Positions 35,892-46,746 of a stretch of DNA of 64,000 nucleotides are shown here, in pieces. Numbering within the stretch: position 1 is the first letter of the stretch; each line of letters begins with the position of its first letter. A program made the position numbers and the translations under genes. The notes beneath the pieces were generated by a model that did no database searches, had not been told where the DNA came from, and was given only the letters and a program-made list of their open reading frames with translations. This stretch comes from Fusarium oxysporum f. sp. lycopersici 4287 (Eukaryota > Ascomycota > Sordariomycetes > Hypocreales > Nectriaceae): the NCBI RefSeq assembly GCF_000149955.1, contig NC_030989.1, forward strand, positions 3,664,505 through 3,728,504, written 5' to 3'.

Positions 35892-38199
35892 GGAGATGAC
35901 GGTGCAAGAGCAGCGAGCTCCGCAACGAATTGGCCTGATAGTAGAGTTCTAGTTGAAAGCGAGAGACAGCGGTATGCAGGCAGGGCGTGTCCAGTGAACG
36001 TTGGCTAATACCAATCGATAGTCACTGGAGAGGCGAATATTGGATGATCGTTCGAGATCAGAGTTTAAGCGAGTGCACGAAGGGACTCGACAGCGTATAA
36101 ATCAGAGTCGAGGAACAGAAGAAGTGATGTAAGTGGGTTGAAGGTCTCCCACCATCGATAGGTCTAACTCGCTAACTTGAGATAGTGTCTTTTGGCGTCA
36201 ACTGCCAGAGTGGATCTAGTCGATAGTAGGTGTGAGACTTTGTGATCTAGAGGCGGGTAGTGGAAGATATCTTGGATGACAGGGCACGGACGCGGTAATC
36301 AAGTCCGAGGCCCTGACAGATATGGGTTTTAGGGACTAGATAGGGACTAGAATAGAAGTACAATGTTTGGGAGTTGTTCAAGATGAGGCAATTGTTGATC
36401 TGGTGATACAGATCACGAATCTCTGAGGGAGAAACTGAGGTTGACGATGATGGACAAAGTTGGAGAGTACTTTGGTCAAGTAAAGAGATGCTTGGGCACT
36501 GAGATACCTAGCAGTTATAGATTTCTCTCTATGGTGCCTAAGAGCACTGAGGAGAATGAAGAATGAGAATAAACTGAGTTGCTGCTGAGTTGAACAAGTG
36601 CGGGCAGCACAGAGATATATGAAAAAAGACCAAGAGATGGCTGTCAACTGTGAACCAGGGTTGTGCACGAATCCAGTCTAGGGACATGGCCCCGGAGCAA
36701 CGCGCATCCGGGAATGGGGAACTCAACAGTGTTGTTTCTGTATCTGTATGTGAGGCTCGACAAAAACAGGGAGTGAAAAATGAAAAATGAAAAATGAGAT
36801 TCTCCTCTGGGCTTAACCGGGGGCTTGACGAGTCAAGGTTGGTTGGTTGGTTTGCGATGAATGTTTGCTGTTTAACAAGTAGAGATTGTCCACACTCGAC
36901 GTCACAGCTGAAAGATTTGTTAGTTTAGTGCTCGACTATTGTTTGAGACCAGTCCTGGTCTTTTGACTTGGCTTTGAGCTGTTCCTGAACTCCCTGGACC
37001 CCAAATGATATCGTCAACGATATACTCGAGAGACAATGTTGTTGTCGAAAAAAGATCGTCATCCTCAAGTACCTCGTCACGGAGGCTTATGCACCTGAGA
37101 CAAGGTTCTTTACAAGGTATATTCCAACCCCATCACACAAAAGCTCAAGGCTAGGAGGGACACGAAATGCCACTTGCAGCGATGGTGAAGAAACCCCGAA
37201 GTTCGTCGGATGCACCGTTGACGGGCGGCGGATTTACCGTTTGTATGTAGGTACAGTACCGTCCTGTGCCTCGACTAGGGAGACTCGAAATGAGGCTGCA
37301 GTTCCGGAGGGTGGCCACGATGCTCTACTGGGTTACGTATGTCTTGGTCTTGGAAAAAGCAAAGAAGCTCAACGCCATCCTTGACACTCAATGGCCGAGT
37401 TTCGAGAATAGAGACAACAAGAGTCTCTCTGCTGCAGGTTTATCCGGTTCGGTAACTCAATGAATGGAGAAAACAATTGGGACAACCAACCAAGCCCACC
37501 AACCCTTGAAAAGCTGAAAGGAAATGGCTTGCAGTCCTCATTGTTCGCATGACTCGAAGGTCCGTGCAAACTTTTGATGGGTTTGTCTGCTCTCGGTACA
37601 TATTCTCTCTTTACTGTGGCTTTCTTTTTGATGGCGGGGAAGGGAACGAGGAATGACGTTGAATAGAATGACGAGTAAGATTAACGGCCATCTACGGAAG
37701 AGGAATAGTTGTCAATCGCTGAAAGAGGGGGACCACAATTAATCGCCGCTCCGATGTCGAAACAACAGAGCTTAAACAAGGATCGAGCTTTTTGTACTAT
37801 CAATCGAGGAATTGGCTTTGTTTTCTCCGATACTTTCCTCAATTATCACTCAGGGATACATCAGCTACTGCACATAACATACAATTCAGTGTTTCAAGAT
37901 GAGGAATAACTTCTACAGATAATACAGGACTATTGTACCCGAACCAGCATATACCTCTCGTGACATAATTCTTTGTTGCCTCATCTATAATAGGTAGTCC
38001 ACGGCATAGAACAAGGAACGCCCTATCTCTACCTATCTCTCAATGAATACTAATCGTCACACTTTTGCATGACCAGATACTTCGTTTTGTCTGTTGTGCC
38101 ACAATATGCCATGCCCCCATCCGTCTCAGCATGCCGTATCCCTCGAAACTTCACGCAACAGTGTTATCACTACGGAGGGAGCAGCCGTTGTTGCTTTTG
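35892..38199. other. Gene-free region upstream of PAS gene
   Basis: First part of a 4.4 kb gap between divergently transcribed genes. It contains a three-copy tgaaaaa repeat and GGTT-rich runs (about 36838-36852). No open frame has convincing features. A long 5' leader or regulatory region for the PAS gene is a reasonable guess. Confidence 0.5.
36774..36794. repeat. TGAAAAA heptanucleotide repeat, three copies
   Basis: Three perfect tandem copies of tgaaaaa. Simple sequence with no inferred function. Confidence 0.85.
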
Positions 38200-38625
38200 T
38201 GGCCACCTCGATAATGCTCTGCTCCCAAGCAGGTATCTTTGAGGGCGTGCCCATCGAAAGACCCTTGTTCTGACGGAGTGTAACTCAGACCCGGTCTTGG
38301 TGCTACTGTAGTCTAGGGGCCGAAGCCCATTCTTCAAGCGCGGGATCTGGAGGTCGTCAGTTGACGGCGCCTTTCCCGTCGCACAACCCTTTGGATAACC
38401 GACAACGGGTGGCTAGGTCATTTCGCCCTTGCTCAAGCCACAAGGGACCAGTGGACGGATGACTTCAATCCCGGCTCAGCCCATCTCTTGATGGAGCACC
38501 GTCTGATACTGCAAGACGGTCCTTGTGTCCCTCACTAGAAGTTAGACGAAATTTATCGGGAAGTCGTTGCGAGGACCCTTGAACACCCTAGCACGTCAAC
38601 GCCCGTGCTGCCATGGTGGGTGGCT
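38200..38625. ncRNA. Candidate structured RNA, unclassified
   Basis: A GC-richer block inside AT-richer flanks, without a coding frame, is packed with perfect inverted repeats. Helices visible by eye: 38219-38223/38228-38232; 38317-38320/38325-38328; 38353-38358/38363-38368 (one wobble); 38375-38381/38400-38409 (bulged); 38498-38504/38514-38520 (7 bp); and 38590-38595/38604-38609. Helix 38439-38445/38521-38527 (7 bp, CACAAGG with CCTTGTG) encloses three hairpins at 38456-38473, 38481-38494 and 38498-38520; the last abuts it with no gap. A possible closing stem pairs 38202-38207 with 38619-38624. The hairpin at 38317 reads C(UUCG)G on the minus strand, which mildly favours that strand. I could not match the conserved motifs of RNase P, RNase MRP, SRP, U3 or spliceosomal RNAs, and no Pol III terminator is obvious. 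Confidence 0.35.
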
Positions 38626-40261
38626 TGGTGTGCTCAGTTGCAAGTCCCTGCCTGACATTTATGATCGACAACTAGGACCTCGATAGTGAGGCTAGCGTGA
38701 CGGAGGCTTGATTGGTAGCCATCCATTCTTTGTGCATCAATACTACTCTGGCCCTGAAAATGTAGCTAGTAGTCACGAGAATGCAGGCTGAAAGTGTGTT
38801 TGCTGAGATGGCTCCGCATAGCAACGTGAATTGGATATCGAAACTGGCAGTTAGCATGAGCGTCATTGACAATGGAAAGCCTTCAGATGAAGCGTACAGC
38901 TTCTAGATTTACTCATGGTCATGGGATCATGCATCAATGCTACACACAGGATTGCGAGACGGATACGAGGCAGAGACACGACGATGTGGGTGTAATGAGT
39001 GACTGTGCGTCAGAATGACAGTGAGTTCCGTCAAAACACCACGTTTGGATCGGATACGATGAGATCAGGCACTCGGCTGTGCGAGGTGGTGATGAGGGAG
39101 GTGAGATTCTGTACATCTTACAGCTCCGCCATTTCGAGGTGTATGGGTAACAAGATGTCCCAGCTCACGACATTCGTTTCTGTGGTGCATATCAAGACTC
39201 ATACGAGGCACCAGGAGGGTAGATGCTCTACTTTTGTCTTTGATATGCAAAGCCACAAAGCTCTTGGACTTGGAAGCTGGTGTTCCTCAGGTAGCAATTG
39301 CGCAACTGACTTTGAGAATGATTCTGCGGTGCTGCAGGTTCTACCATGGAGACTGGATCTAAGATGTGAACGACATGGAATAAGAGGAATGATTGGTGAT
39401 AGGTATGTAGTGCAAGAAGACGTTTTGAAAGAGCACAGTATTCTGTAACCAGGAGGAAATGCTCCATGGCCATCACGATCCATCTCTTGACATTGATAAT
39501 TCGAACTAACCTAAACCTAAAGCAAGTTGGTGGCCGTTGAGGCGTACGTTAGGTACCCGTCATTGGTCTGCGTACCGTAGTCTGATGTTTCACTCCTCAG
39601 CCTATTTCTATAGAATCAAATTTCAGACTGTCTGATGGTAGAGTATCTGCTTGCTGAGATTTGGTGAAGTATGGATGAGAAGGAGCCTGAGGTGGGAAGA
39701 AGAATGGATTGCTTCGCCAATGAAAGCTCCCGCTCGTTGATTCAACCAACCAGAGCCTGCGCTTGCTTAGCACTCAGATCCACTCTTCCTACTAAGTTAC
39801 CTTAGTCGCCGCTCTTTCTTTCGACAACATCAACTAACGTAGCATCATTCAACTCGACGCGCACCGCGTTAATGATTCTTTTTCTTGATCCTGGATTTTT
39901 GACGTGAACGGCGAAGCAAGATAAATGGTGGCTTTTTAACTATATTAGTAATTCTGATATTCGAATCAGACTCCAAAGATTTTGTTTCTTTTCTGCTTGT
40001 CTCACGGCGCTGCTCCTGAGTTCTCGTTAACGGCGTTTACTTAGTTGTCAACCTCTCAACCTCGCATCCCAGACTAAAAGCCTTCAAGGAGACAACATCA
40101 GGCAAGCAAGCAGTTCTTGTCTACGCACCCAAAAGGAGAAAACACCTCTCGTCATCTCGCCGCAATTCTCATCCCACCCTGTTTGCAACATTGTGAGGCC
40201 GTATCTAAGATTCGTCGCCAAAACATAATCTTCAACGGTTACTATTGATTAGCCAGCCAGT
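38626..40261. other. Gene-free region and EED promoter
   Basis: No gene supported. The plus-strand frame at 38999-39448 does not begin with ATG and has no recognisable domain. The last 500 bp, AT-rich and then CT-rich, are the presumed promoter of the EED gene. Confidence 0.5.
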
Positions 40262-42358
40262 ATGGCTATCACCGATGAGAATGCGTTTGAGCTACCCAAG
40301 CTTCGTTCCTCGTTCTCGCTAGAAGTAATCATCAACAAGCCCCATAGAGTCTTTGAAACTAACAAATGCAATAGAACGATACAGAGTTTCTCGAGAATGA
40401 CAACGTTGCTGGTATAACCCCTTTTTTTCATTTCACTCAATAGTCAATGCATTGTCTTTTCTAACGCGAGAACTATCTTTTTTTGAAACATAGAGTTCTT
40501 CGATGTCAAGTTCTGTCCCTACCAGCCGCTTGATGCACAACCTGTCTTTGCGGCTATCAGCAAAAAGCATGTAAGTCGCCCCTCAGCCTGTTCAACTCTG
40601 ACGGAATGAGTTCTCACACGTGCCCAGGTGGTTATCTGCACCCTATCTCAAACAGCTGACAACAACCCATGCGAAGTCCTCTCGGTGATCAGAGATGATG
40701 ATGTAGGTATTGCTAAATGTGCTCTACCTGCCCATTGCGGTTTGATAACATTGTCTAGGAAGAGGCTTCCGCATGCTGTTGTACTTGGACAAAAGATCCC
40801 GTAACAGGCGCCCCCTACCTATGCATTGGTGGAGTCGATGCCAAAGTCAAGATCTATGATGTTGTGAACGGGAAACTATACAGGGTATCCTCTATCCCAA
40901 GGAAATGCTGTGCAATGGCAGTCGCTGACTCTTTCTTGCTTGATTCTAGTGCCTGACCGGCCATGGAGGTGTTAGTTCATCAGCTCCAATTTGCCACGCC
41001 TTGACACAGAAACTCATTTGAAGCAGGATGTCAATGATCTAGCAACTTCGCCTGCAGACCCGTCTATTATCGCCTCCGCTTCTGGTGACACGAGTATTCG
41101 TGTCTGGAGTCTTGACCCAGTTCACGCAAACCGGCCCTGCTTGGTTATACTCGCCGGTGAAGGCCATTCATGGGATCTTCTGAGCTTGGTGAGATTTTCA
41201 CTAATTTCGACATCGACTTCCTCCTGAATGCTGACAATTGCTGATAGGCTTTCCATGACACTGGCCGGTACATTCTGTCCGCTGGACATGACCAGATTAT
41301 CAACCTGGTAACTATGTTTCAACAAGCTTCTGGCGGACTTTTCTAATTCATCAAAGTGGACGCTCCCAGATCTTCCCACTGAGGCCATCACAACCCCTGT
41401 CCGTGTCCATTACCCTCACTTTTCGACCTCAGCAGTCCACAGTGGTATCATTGATTGGTAGGCTCTGTGCTCATATCTGATGGTCTGGATGCTAACACGG
41501 TATAGCGTGGCCTTCTACGGTGACTATATCCTATCTAGGGCATGTCATGACAATGTTATCTCGCTTTGGAGAATAGAGGGTTTCTCTTCTGCAAACCCTC
41601 CCCCTCCCCAGAGCATGGCACCGACAGCTCAGACCACTGTTCCAACCAATTACGATGAGGCGAGCCGTCTCACACGTTCAGCGTTTGTTCCAACGATGTC
41701 TCCTCAGTGCCCTTCTCAGTATACCATGCTACTCCAGTTCCATACCCCCAACTGTGGCCCGCAGTTCTTCATGCGTTTTAAGTTACATTTTGTGCCGGAC
41801 CAGCATCCAGTTTTAGCATTTTGCAATGCAGGTGGAAACGTTTTCTTTTGGGATTTTGAACGTTTGTTAGCGTACCGAGAGTTCATGGAAATGCTCAAGG
41901 ACCCAAACAGGGACAGGAGTAAACCAGTCCCCCATCCAAGTTGGATGAGGCTTGTGAAGGGTCGACCCCCCAAGACGGACTCTAACAAAGGCCGGAACGC
42001 AGGGGCCGACAAGGACATTCCGAGCGCCTTCCGAGCAGACGCAATCAGGCTGAGTGAAGAGATTGGTGACTATAACGCAGAGACCCTAGAGACCTGGGCG
42101 TCGAGGTACAGTCAAGAGGATCCTCATGAGCCATTGAAGGCACATAAGACGGAGTCTTCATCTGCCAATTTTGTGGGTCGACAGGCAGCTTGGAGTCCCG
42201 GAGGAGAGTGGTGTGTCGTGGTGGGAAGCTCAAATCAGGCATTGATCCTCCAGCGCTGGGCTAACAAAGGGTCAACATCAAGAGCATCTGCCTCTGCCTC
42301 TGCCTCTGCCCCTCCGTCCGCTCCCCCATCTGCCCCTATCCAAAACGGCACGAGTTAG
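40262..42358 (+). CDS. EED: Polycomb repressive complex 2 subunit EED (WD40)
   Basis: Ten exons: 40262-40324, 40375-40411, 40494-40570, 40628-40702, 40759-40884, 40950-40970 (21 nt), 41027-41188, 41248-41307, 41357-41457 and 41506-42358; about 524 residues. Phases join throughout. WD40 blades include CIGGVDAKVKIYDV, DVNDLATSPADPSIIASASGDTS with IRVWSLDP, AFHDTGRYILSAGHDQIINLW, and LSRACHDNVISLW. The order and the AGEGHSWD stretch match the EED/ESC family rather than generic WD proteins. A Ser/Ala/Pro tail encoded by a TCTGCC repeat ends the protein. Known role: binds H3K27me3 and activates the EZH2/KMT6 methyltransferase in the nucleus. The stop lies 36 bp from the stop of convergent RRN11. 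Confidence 0.92.
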
Positions 42359-42394
42359 TATGACGGCCGAAGGATGCGTTGATCATCAACAAGA

Positions 42395-43603
42395 CTAGAG
42401 ACCCCTAATCGGTAGACTTGAGTATAGTGGAATAGAAGTATCTTTCTCGACATCACCTGAAGGGTTCAAAGCATTCCATGCAGCTTTGTCTAACTCGCCT
42501 CCATATGTGATTATTCTCTCCAGATGGTTTCGGGCACTCTCTTGTTCCATTAGTCTTGCTTTCTGCCCTTCTTCAGCCTGAAACTGCGAGACTGGGCTGA
42601 TGGGAAGGATCAGATCTGCAATGTAAAAAGAGGCCATGGCTCGTAATCGAAGATAATGTTGATTCCTTGAGTAAGGCATATCCTGCATCAGTACATCCAT
42701 CCTCTTCGTGATATCCTTCATGATGGATAATGCCTGGACTCGCAGCTCGTACTTCTTGTGAAGCCTCCCCGTTTCAACGCTGTCTGTTTCGTCACTTGCG
42801 ATGCTTTCATCATTGCCAAAAGACTCTCGGCGAGGATCTTCATCAATCTCGCTCTCCAGCCGATCTAGGGCCAGTATATGTTCGGTATGCGTATTGTAGA
42901 TTTCACAGCTAAACAGAGCAATCCAGAAGTCCAAGGCTGAGACGACCTTTGGGGTCTTGTAGTCATAGGGATGCTGCTGGATCAGGGTATCGAAATAGGC
43001 CTTGACCTTGTTCATATTGGCAGCCCGGCCCCATCTCTTGGTAGATTTTGGTTGGTTCTCATGTGAGCTTTCATCTTGTTGTAAAGTCTCTTCACCCTCA
43101 CGCATAAGAATTTCTGCGCCAATGGCCCAGAGATCATGATGCCGAATATCGATAGGGAGACCAGACGGACGCAACTGTAGAATAAGGCCATACGCGCGAG
43201 ATGCCTTAGCTATCTCTCCTCGATCAAGAAAGTAGTGAATAGACTGCAAGAGAACATCAAAATGGCCGCCCCGTTTACGACTTGTGGATTTCTTAGACTT
43301 TGGGCGCGCTGCTTCGTCTCCTTCTGTCTCCGGATCTTCATCACTCTCAGCTTCAATAGAAAAGGCTTCATTCGATGAGATGCCGCGATGCGGAAAGTCG
43401 CGTATGCGTCGTGAAGGGTTCTCTTCCGTTTCTGAGAGGCCAGCGATAGCGAACTGGGCAACTACACCAGGAGAATGGCTGAGAGGGTTGATGGTGCTTT
43501 GGGGCAGTGAGCTTGGAAAATCGTCATCTGTTGTTTCTGGCCGCTTGCGTTTATTTGATCTTATTTGCTGCGAGAATGATGGCGGATCGAGTAAGGAGTC
43601 CAT
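42395..43603 (-). CDS. RRN11: RNA polymerase I transcription initiation factor Rrn11-like
   Basis: Intronless, 402 residues, ATG at 43603. The first 110 residues are polar with KRKRPE (putative nuclear signal) and acidic stretches. A TPR-like helical region follows: HFDVLLQSIHYFLDRGEIAK and ASRAYGLILQLRPSGLPIDIR, then HHDLWAIGAEILM. This arrangement is what I associate with the fungal Pol I core-factor subunit family (RNA_pol_I_TF). Known role: part of core factor with Rrn6 and Rrn7 at the rDNA promoter in the nucleolus. Assignment rests on remembered family motifs, so it is less certain than for its neighbours. The gene ends 36 bp from EED, tail to tail, so their 3' ends almost certainly overlap. 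Confidence 0.8.
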   Translation of the reverse strand: MDSLLDPPSFSQQIRSNKRKRPETTDDDFPSSLPQSTINPLSHSPGVVAQFAIAGLSETEENPSRRIRDFPHRGISSNEAFSIEAESDEDPETEGDEAARPKSKKSTSRKRGGHFDVLLQSIHYFLDRGEIAKASRAYGLILQLRPSGLPIDIRHHDLWAIGAEILMREGEETLQQDESSHENQPKSTKRWGRAANMNKVKAYFDTLIQQHPYDYKTPKVVSALDFWIALFSCEIYNTHTEHILALDRLESEIDEDPRRESFGNDESIASDETDSVETGRLHKKYELRVQALSIMKDITKRMDVLMQDMPYSRNQHYLRLRAMASFYIADLILPISPVSQFQAEEGQKARLMEQESARNHLERIITYGGELDKAAWNALNPSGDVEKDTSIPLYSSLPIRGL

Positions 43604-43992
43604 TTTGCGGTGGAATTTTGAGTGATGCTGAGGTTGATGCTGGTCGATGTGAAGTCTTGAAAGTCTTAGTAGGTAAGGCCCAGGGCCCCACTGATGTAGC
43701 TTATATCGTTACTTCGAATTGTAGAAAGACAAACACTTCGGCTGCAACTGTCTTCATACCTAACCTGACGCGATGAACAAGCAGGAAGAAAACTGAATGC
43801 ACCTCAGCTTAGTGAAGGCGAAGCACGTTAAAATGCCGTTAGATGTTGATACCATGACTTCACATCCCAGTTCATCAGTAAAGCTCTTAGGTTCATTTCT
43901 ATTGACCCAATCACAAAGCTCAGCATAATCATCCTATGTACATAAATCCCCTCTACTTTTACAATTGCTTCATCTTCTGCTGCTGGCTCTGT
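43604..43992. other. Intergenic: RRN11 upstream, complex I subunit downstream
   Basis: Short spacer between two minus-strand genes. No feature seen apart from the expected RRN11 promoter. Confidence 0.5.
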
Positions 43993-44812
43993 TTAGATTC
44001 GGTCAAAGTAAGTCCACTGACCAGGGGCGGGCTTCTCCTCGAGACCTCCCAGCTATAAGCTATTAGTAAGAATTCCAGACTGTTGATATAATCGTCGCAA
44101 CTTACACCTTGGACTTCTCCATGGTCTCAACTAGCTTAAGCTCGCCCTCGGCGACTTGAATAACTTCCTCGATAAGGCCAGCTCCGATCTTCTGCTCGAG
44201 CTCGTGGACCTGTCGTGCGAATTAGCGTGCCTGTCCGAGTTCCGGTTATGAATGTCCAGAAATAACGTACTGGTCGGCAGTCATCTGAGGCTCATCCTCC
44301 CACTCAATCTTCTCATGATCCTCAAGAGGCTTGCGCTCTGCCCAAGTAACCTGGTCCTCTCGCTCCTTTTGTGTTCGAATTCCCTCGTACTCAGGACCTT
44401 CATCCTCTTCGCCATTCCACTCCTCGACTCGGATATCGCCCGCCTCGTGCTTTCGGCCCACCACAAAGATCTTGTCGCCGAGCTTAACAGTGTGAGCCTC
44501 GCTGCCGTCAACGCGGCCGCTGGCCACTCGGAACTGAGAGGAGTTCTTGCTGACGAGCTCCTTGGCGCGAACCGCCCACTCGTTGTAACCTGGAGGAATC
44601 ATCTGCTCGACGAGGGACATGCGGTGCTTGGTGACAGCCTCAACGGATTGACGGTACATGGAGGTCTCGGGGATGCTCTGGAGCTTGCTGAGGGTTGTGC
44701 CGTACAGGTAGAGGAGGGTCGATCGTGGCGTGGCATGAGTCCAGAGACCAGTGAGACCGGTGGGAGTACCGGCCTCTAGGTAGCGTGCAAACACACGAGC
44801 TGTTGGCCTCAT
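43993..44812 (-). CDS. Mitochondrial complex I 29.9 kDa subunit (NDUFA5 family)
   Basis: Exons 44812-44267, 44209-44108 and 44052-43993 give about 235 residues. The N-terminus MRPTARVFARYLEAG is basic and lacks acids, fitting a mitochondrial presequence. The conserved part reads PTGLTGLWTHATPRSTLLYLYGTTL with SKLQSIPE, then HRMSLVEQMIPPGY. The acidic tail contains MTADQYVHELEQKIGAGLIEEVIQVAEGE and ends PAPGQWTYFDRI. Known role: accessory subunit of the NADH:ubiquinone oxidoreductase peripheral arm in the mitochondrial matrix. The first intron uses a weak GTTATT donor. At the second donor, two overlapping sites (GTGTAA and GTAAGT, 2 nt apart) exist; only the first keeps the frame. Confidence 0.9.
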
Positions 44813-45494
44813 CCTGGCGAGGTCAATTGCAATTGCTTCGTCGTGACTTAGTTGACGGGATGGTCAGAGGAAATTGAATTGACCTCATTGGACTCTAGCC
44901 CCCAGCATTGACGATCCAGAATGCACGTGTGTGCTCACGTGACTCTTCAACATCGTCATGACGAGTCAATGCCAGATGATAGGTACCTTGTGTAGTTGTA
45001 GTTAAAGATATTCACCACGGCCAGGGAAAACTCAAGATTTTGCATTGACAATATGTCGCAGTGTTGCATGTCAACTATTGATCGAGATCATGCAGGTCTA
45101 ATATCGTTGAATCCATTCACACCACATCACCAGGTCTCTACATCTTAGAGCTAGCAATAGACTCATAAAGTCCGTTGCAAGTATAAAGAGAAAAAAGAAG
45201 CCCTCAAATCTTGAGTTGGTTGATATCTCAATACCTGAATCAAGACAATATCTTATACCTTCCAGACATATGACTTGGATCTTGACGTAAGAAAACTGAA
45301 AAAGAAACACAGCACGCGTTGCGTTCGCTCATATCATGGACGTAAAGTCCGACTCGGCGTTTGCATGCCGCGTGTCTGAGCGACGCATAATTAAATCACA
45401 CATCCCTTTGTCACTAACTTAAGAAGACTCCTCGCGGCTCTTTCGGTAAGCGGCCTATAGCACAACATGTCAGCCCCTTTCTACGTGTCTATGC
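44813..45494. other. Intergenic: complex I subunit promoter, Gvp36 3' side
   Basis: No gene supported. The small minus-strand frame at 45098-45310 is hydrophobic by chance and has no supporting signals. Confidence 0.5.
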
Positions 45495-46746
45495 TCAAAA
45501 CCCAGAGGCACGACGCACTTCTTGCTCAGACTGGAGGCCCTCGATAACGGGGGCGAGCTCGGTGAGAATCTCGTATGCCTTCTTGTGGTACTCAATCTGA
45601 GCGGAGACAAGTTCGGCAAGGTTGCGCAGGGGCTCAGGTGTGTCAAGAACCTAGTTTGGTCAATACGGTCATGCTTGATGCTCGACTGTTTCGGGTGTAA
45701 ACTCACATTCTTCATGACACCAACGGCCTCCTCGGTCTGAGTGACAAACTCGTCCTCAGCCTTCTCGATTTCCTCCTGGGCCTCAGGGCTCAACTCTTGC
45801 TCCTCATGGGGCTGGTCGCCATGTGCATGGCCGCCCAGCTTGAAAGTGGTACCCTTGGCGTGAGCTTTGACGGCATCCAGGGAGAGGCGAGAGTTCTCAA
45901 CGTTCTTGCGGGCGCGGGTAGCGAAAGTCAAGTTGGTGTTGAGGGTAGTGTTCCAACCGGCGAGGAAACGGCTCTGGATCTGGGCATCCTGGGCAAGACG
46001 AGCCTCACCAACACGCTCGCTGGCAAGCGCATACTTCTCCAGGGCGGTTGCGAGGGGGTCCTCTCCGGCACCGGTGTGGTGCTGGTGGAGGAGCTGGCTG
46101 CTAGCCAGACTGGCGCGAGCGACAGCATGGCTGAATGTCTTAGGCTGAGGCTTGGCGGCAGGAGGAGCGACGAGGGCAGCCTGAGCTTCGGCGGGAGAGG
46201 TAGCAGACGAGAGGAGGCTGACCTTTTCGCTGACGGTGCGACCAAGATCCTGGAAAGTCTCCTTGATGTTAGGGGGGTAGTCGTAGGCCTCGTTAGAGTA
46301 CTGAGAGCTATAAAAAGCATGTTAGATCACCAACACCCCTAGCATGTGATGGCGCAGACAGATATCCAGTGGACTTACGTCACAGCAAGCATCTTCTGGT
46401 GGGCTTGCTTGAGGGCATCGACGCGCTTCTCGAGATCGATGTAGTCAGGAGGGAGTTGGGTCTGTAGGCCACATGTAAGAATACCAGCTGCGCGATAGAG
46501 TGCAAAACGGCTCAACCCACCTTGTCCTCAGTTTGACCGAACTGCTCCTTGGTGTACTGGAAGGTGCGCGACGCAAAGGGGGTGATAGAAGCCCCAAGGT
46601 TGCTATTTGAACATGGTGAGCCTGAGGTTCGATCACGGCCAGCACTTGGAGGAACAAGATTGCGCAACTGTGCTATCTTGTTAATTCCAGGGGAGCACAT
46701 ACGACAGGTTCTTGCCAAGGTTGGTTCCAAAGTTTCCGAAATCCAT
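45495..46746 (-). CDS. GVP36: BAR-domain Golgi vesicle protein, Gvp36-like
   Basis: Exons 46746-46703, 46602-46521, 46461-46379, 46307-45707 and 45650-45495 give about 321 residues. The start MDFGNFGTNLGKNLSNLGAS and the following FQYTKEQFGQTEDKTQLPPDY match the N-terminal amphipathic part of the family. The rest is long helical coiled coil: YIDLEKRVDALKQAHQKM, then RARKNVENSRLSLDAVKAHAK, and IEKAEDEFVTQTEEAVGVM. It ends IEYHKKAYEILTELAPVI with a short tail. Known role: membrane-curving BAR protein of the Golgi/endocytic pathway in yeast. An alanine/proline-rich insert (about residues 105-125) interrupts the helices. Confidence 0.9.

Noticed and set aside
38200..38625. Nuclear RNase P, RNase MRP or SRP RNA as the identity of the structured block
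   Set aside because: GAAAGACC at about 38256 and GTGTAAC near 38278 loosely resemble family motifs, but the other conserved regions and their spacing could not be found on either strand.
38999..39448. 149-codon plus-strand open frame in the large gap
   Set aside because: It starts with a non-ATG codon, shows no domain, hydrophobic or compositional pattern, and has no splice partners; most likely chance.
46620..46640. GGTTCGATC resembling a tRNA T-loop/B box
   Set aside because: It lies in an intron of the Gvp36-like gene, and no cloverleaf can be formed around it.
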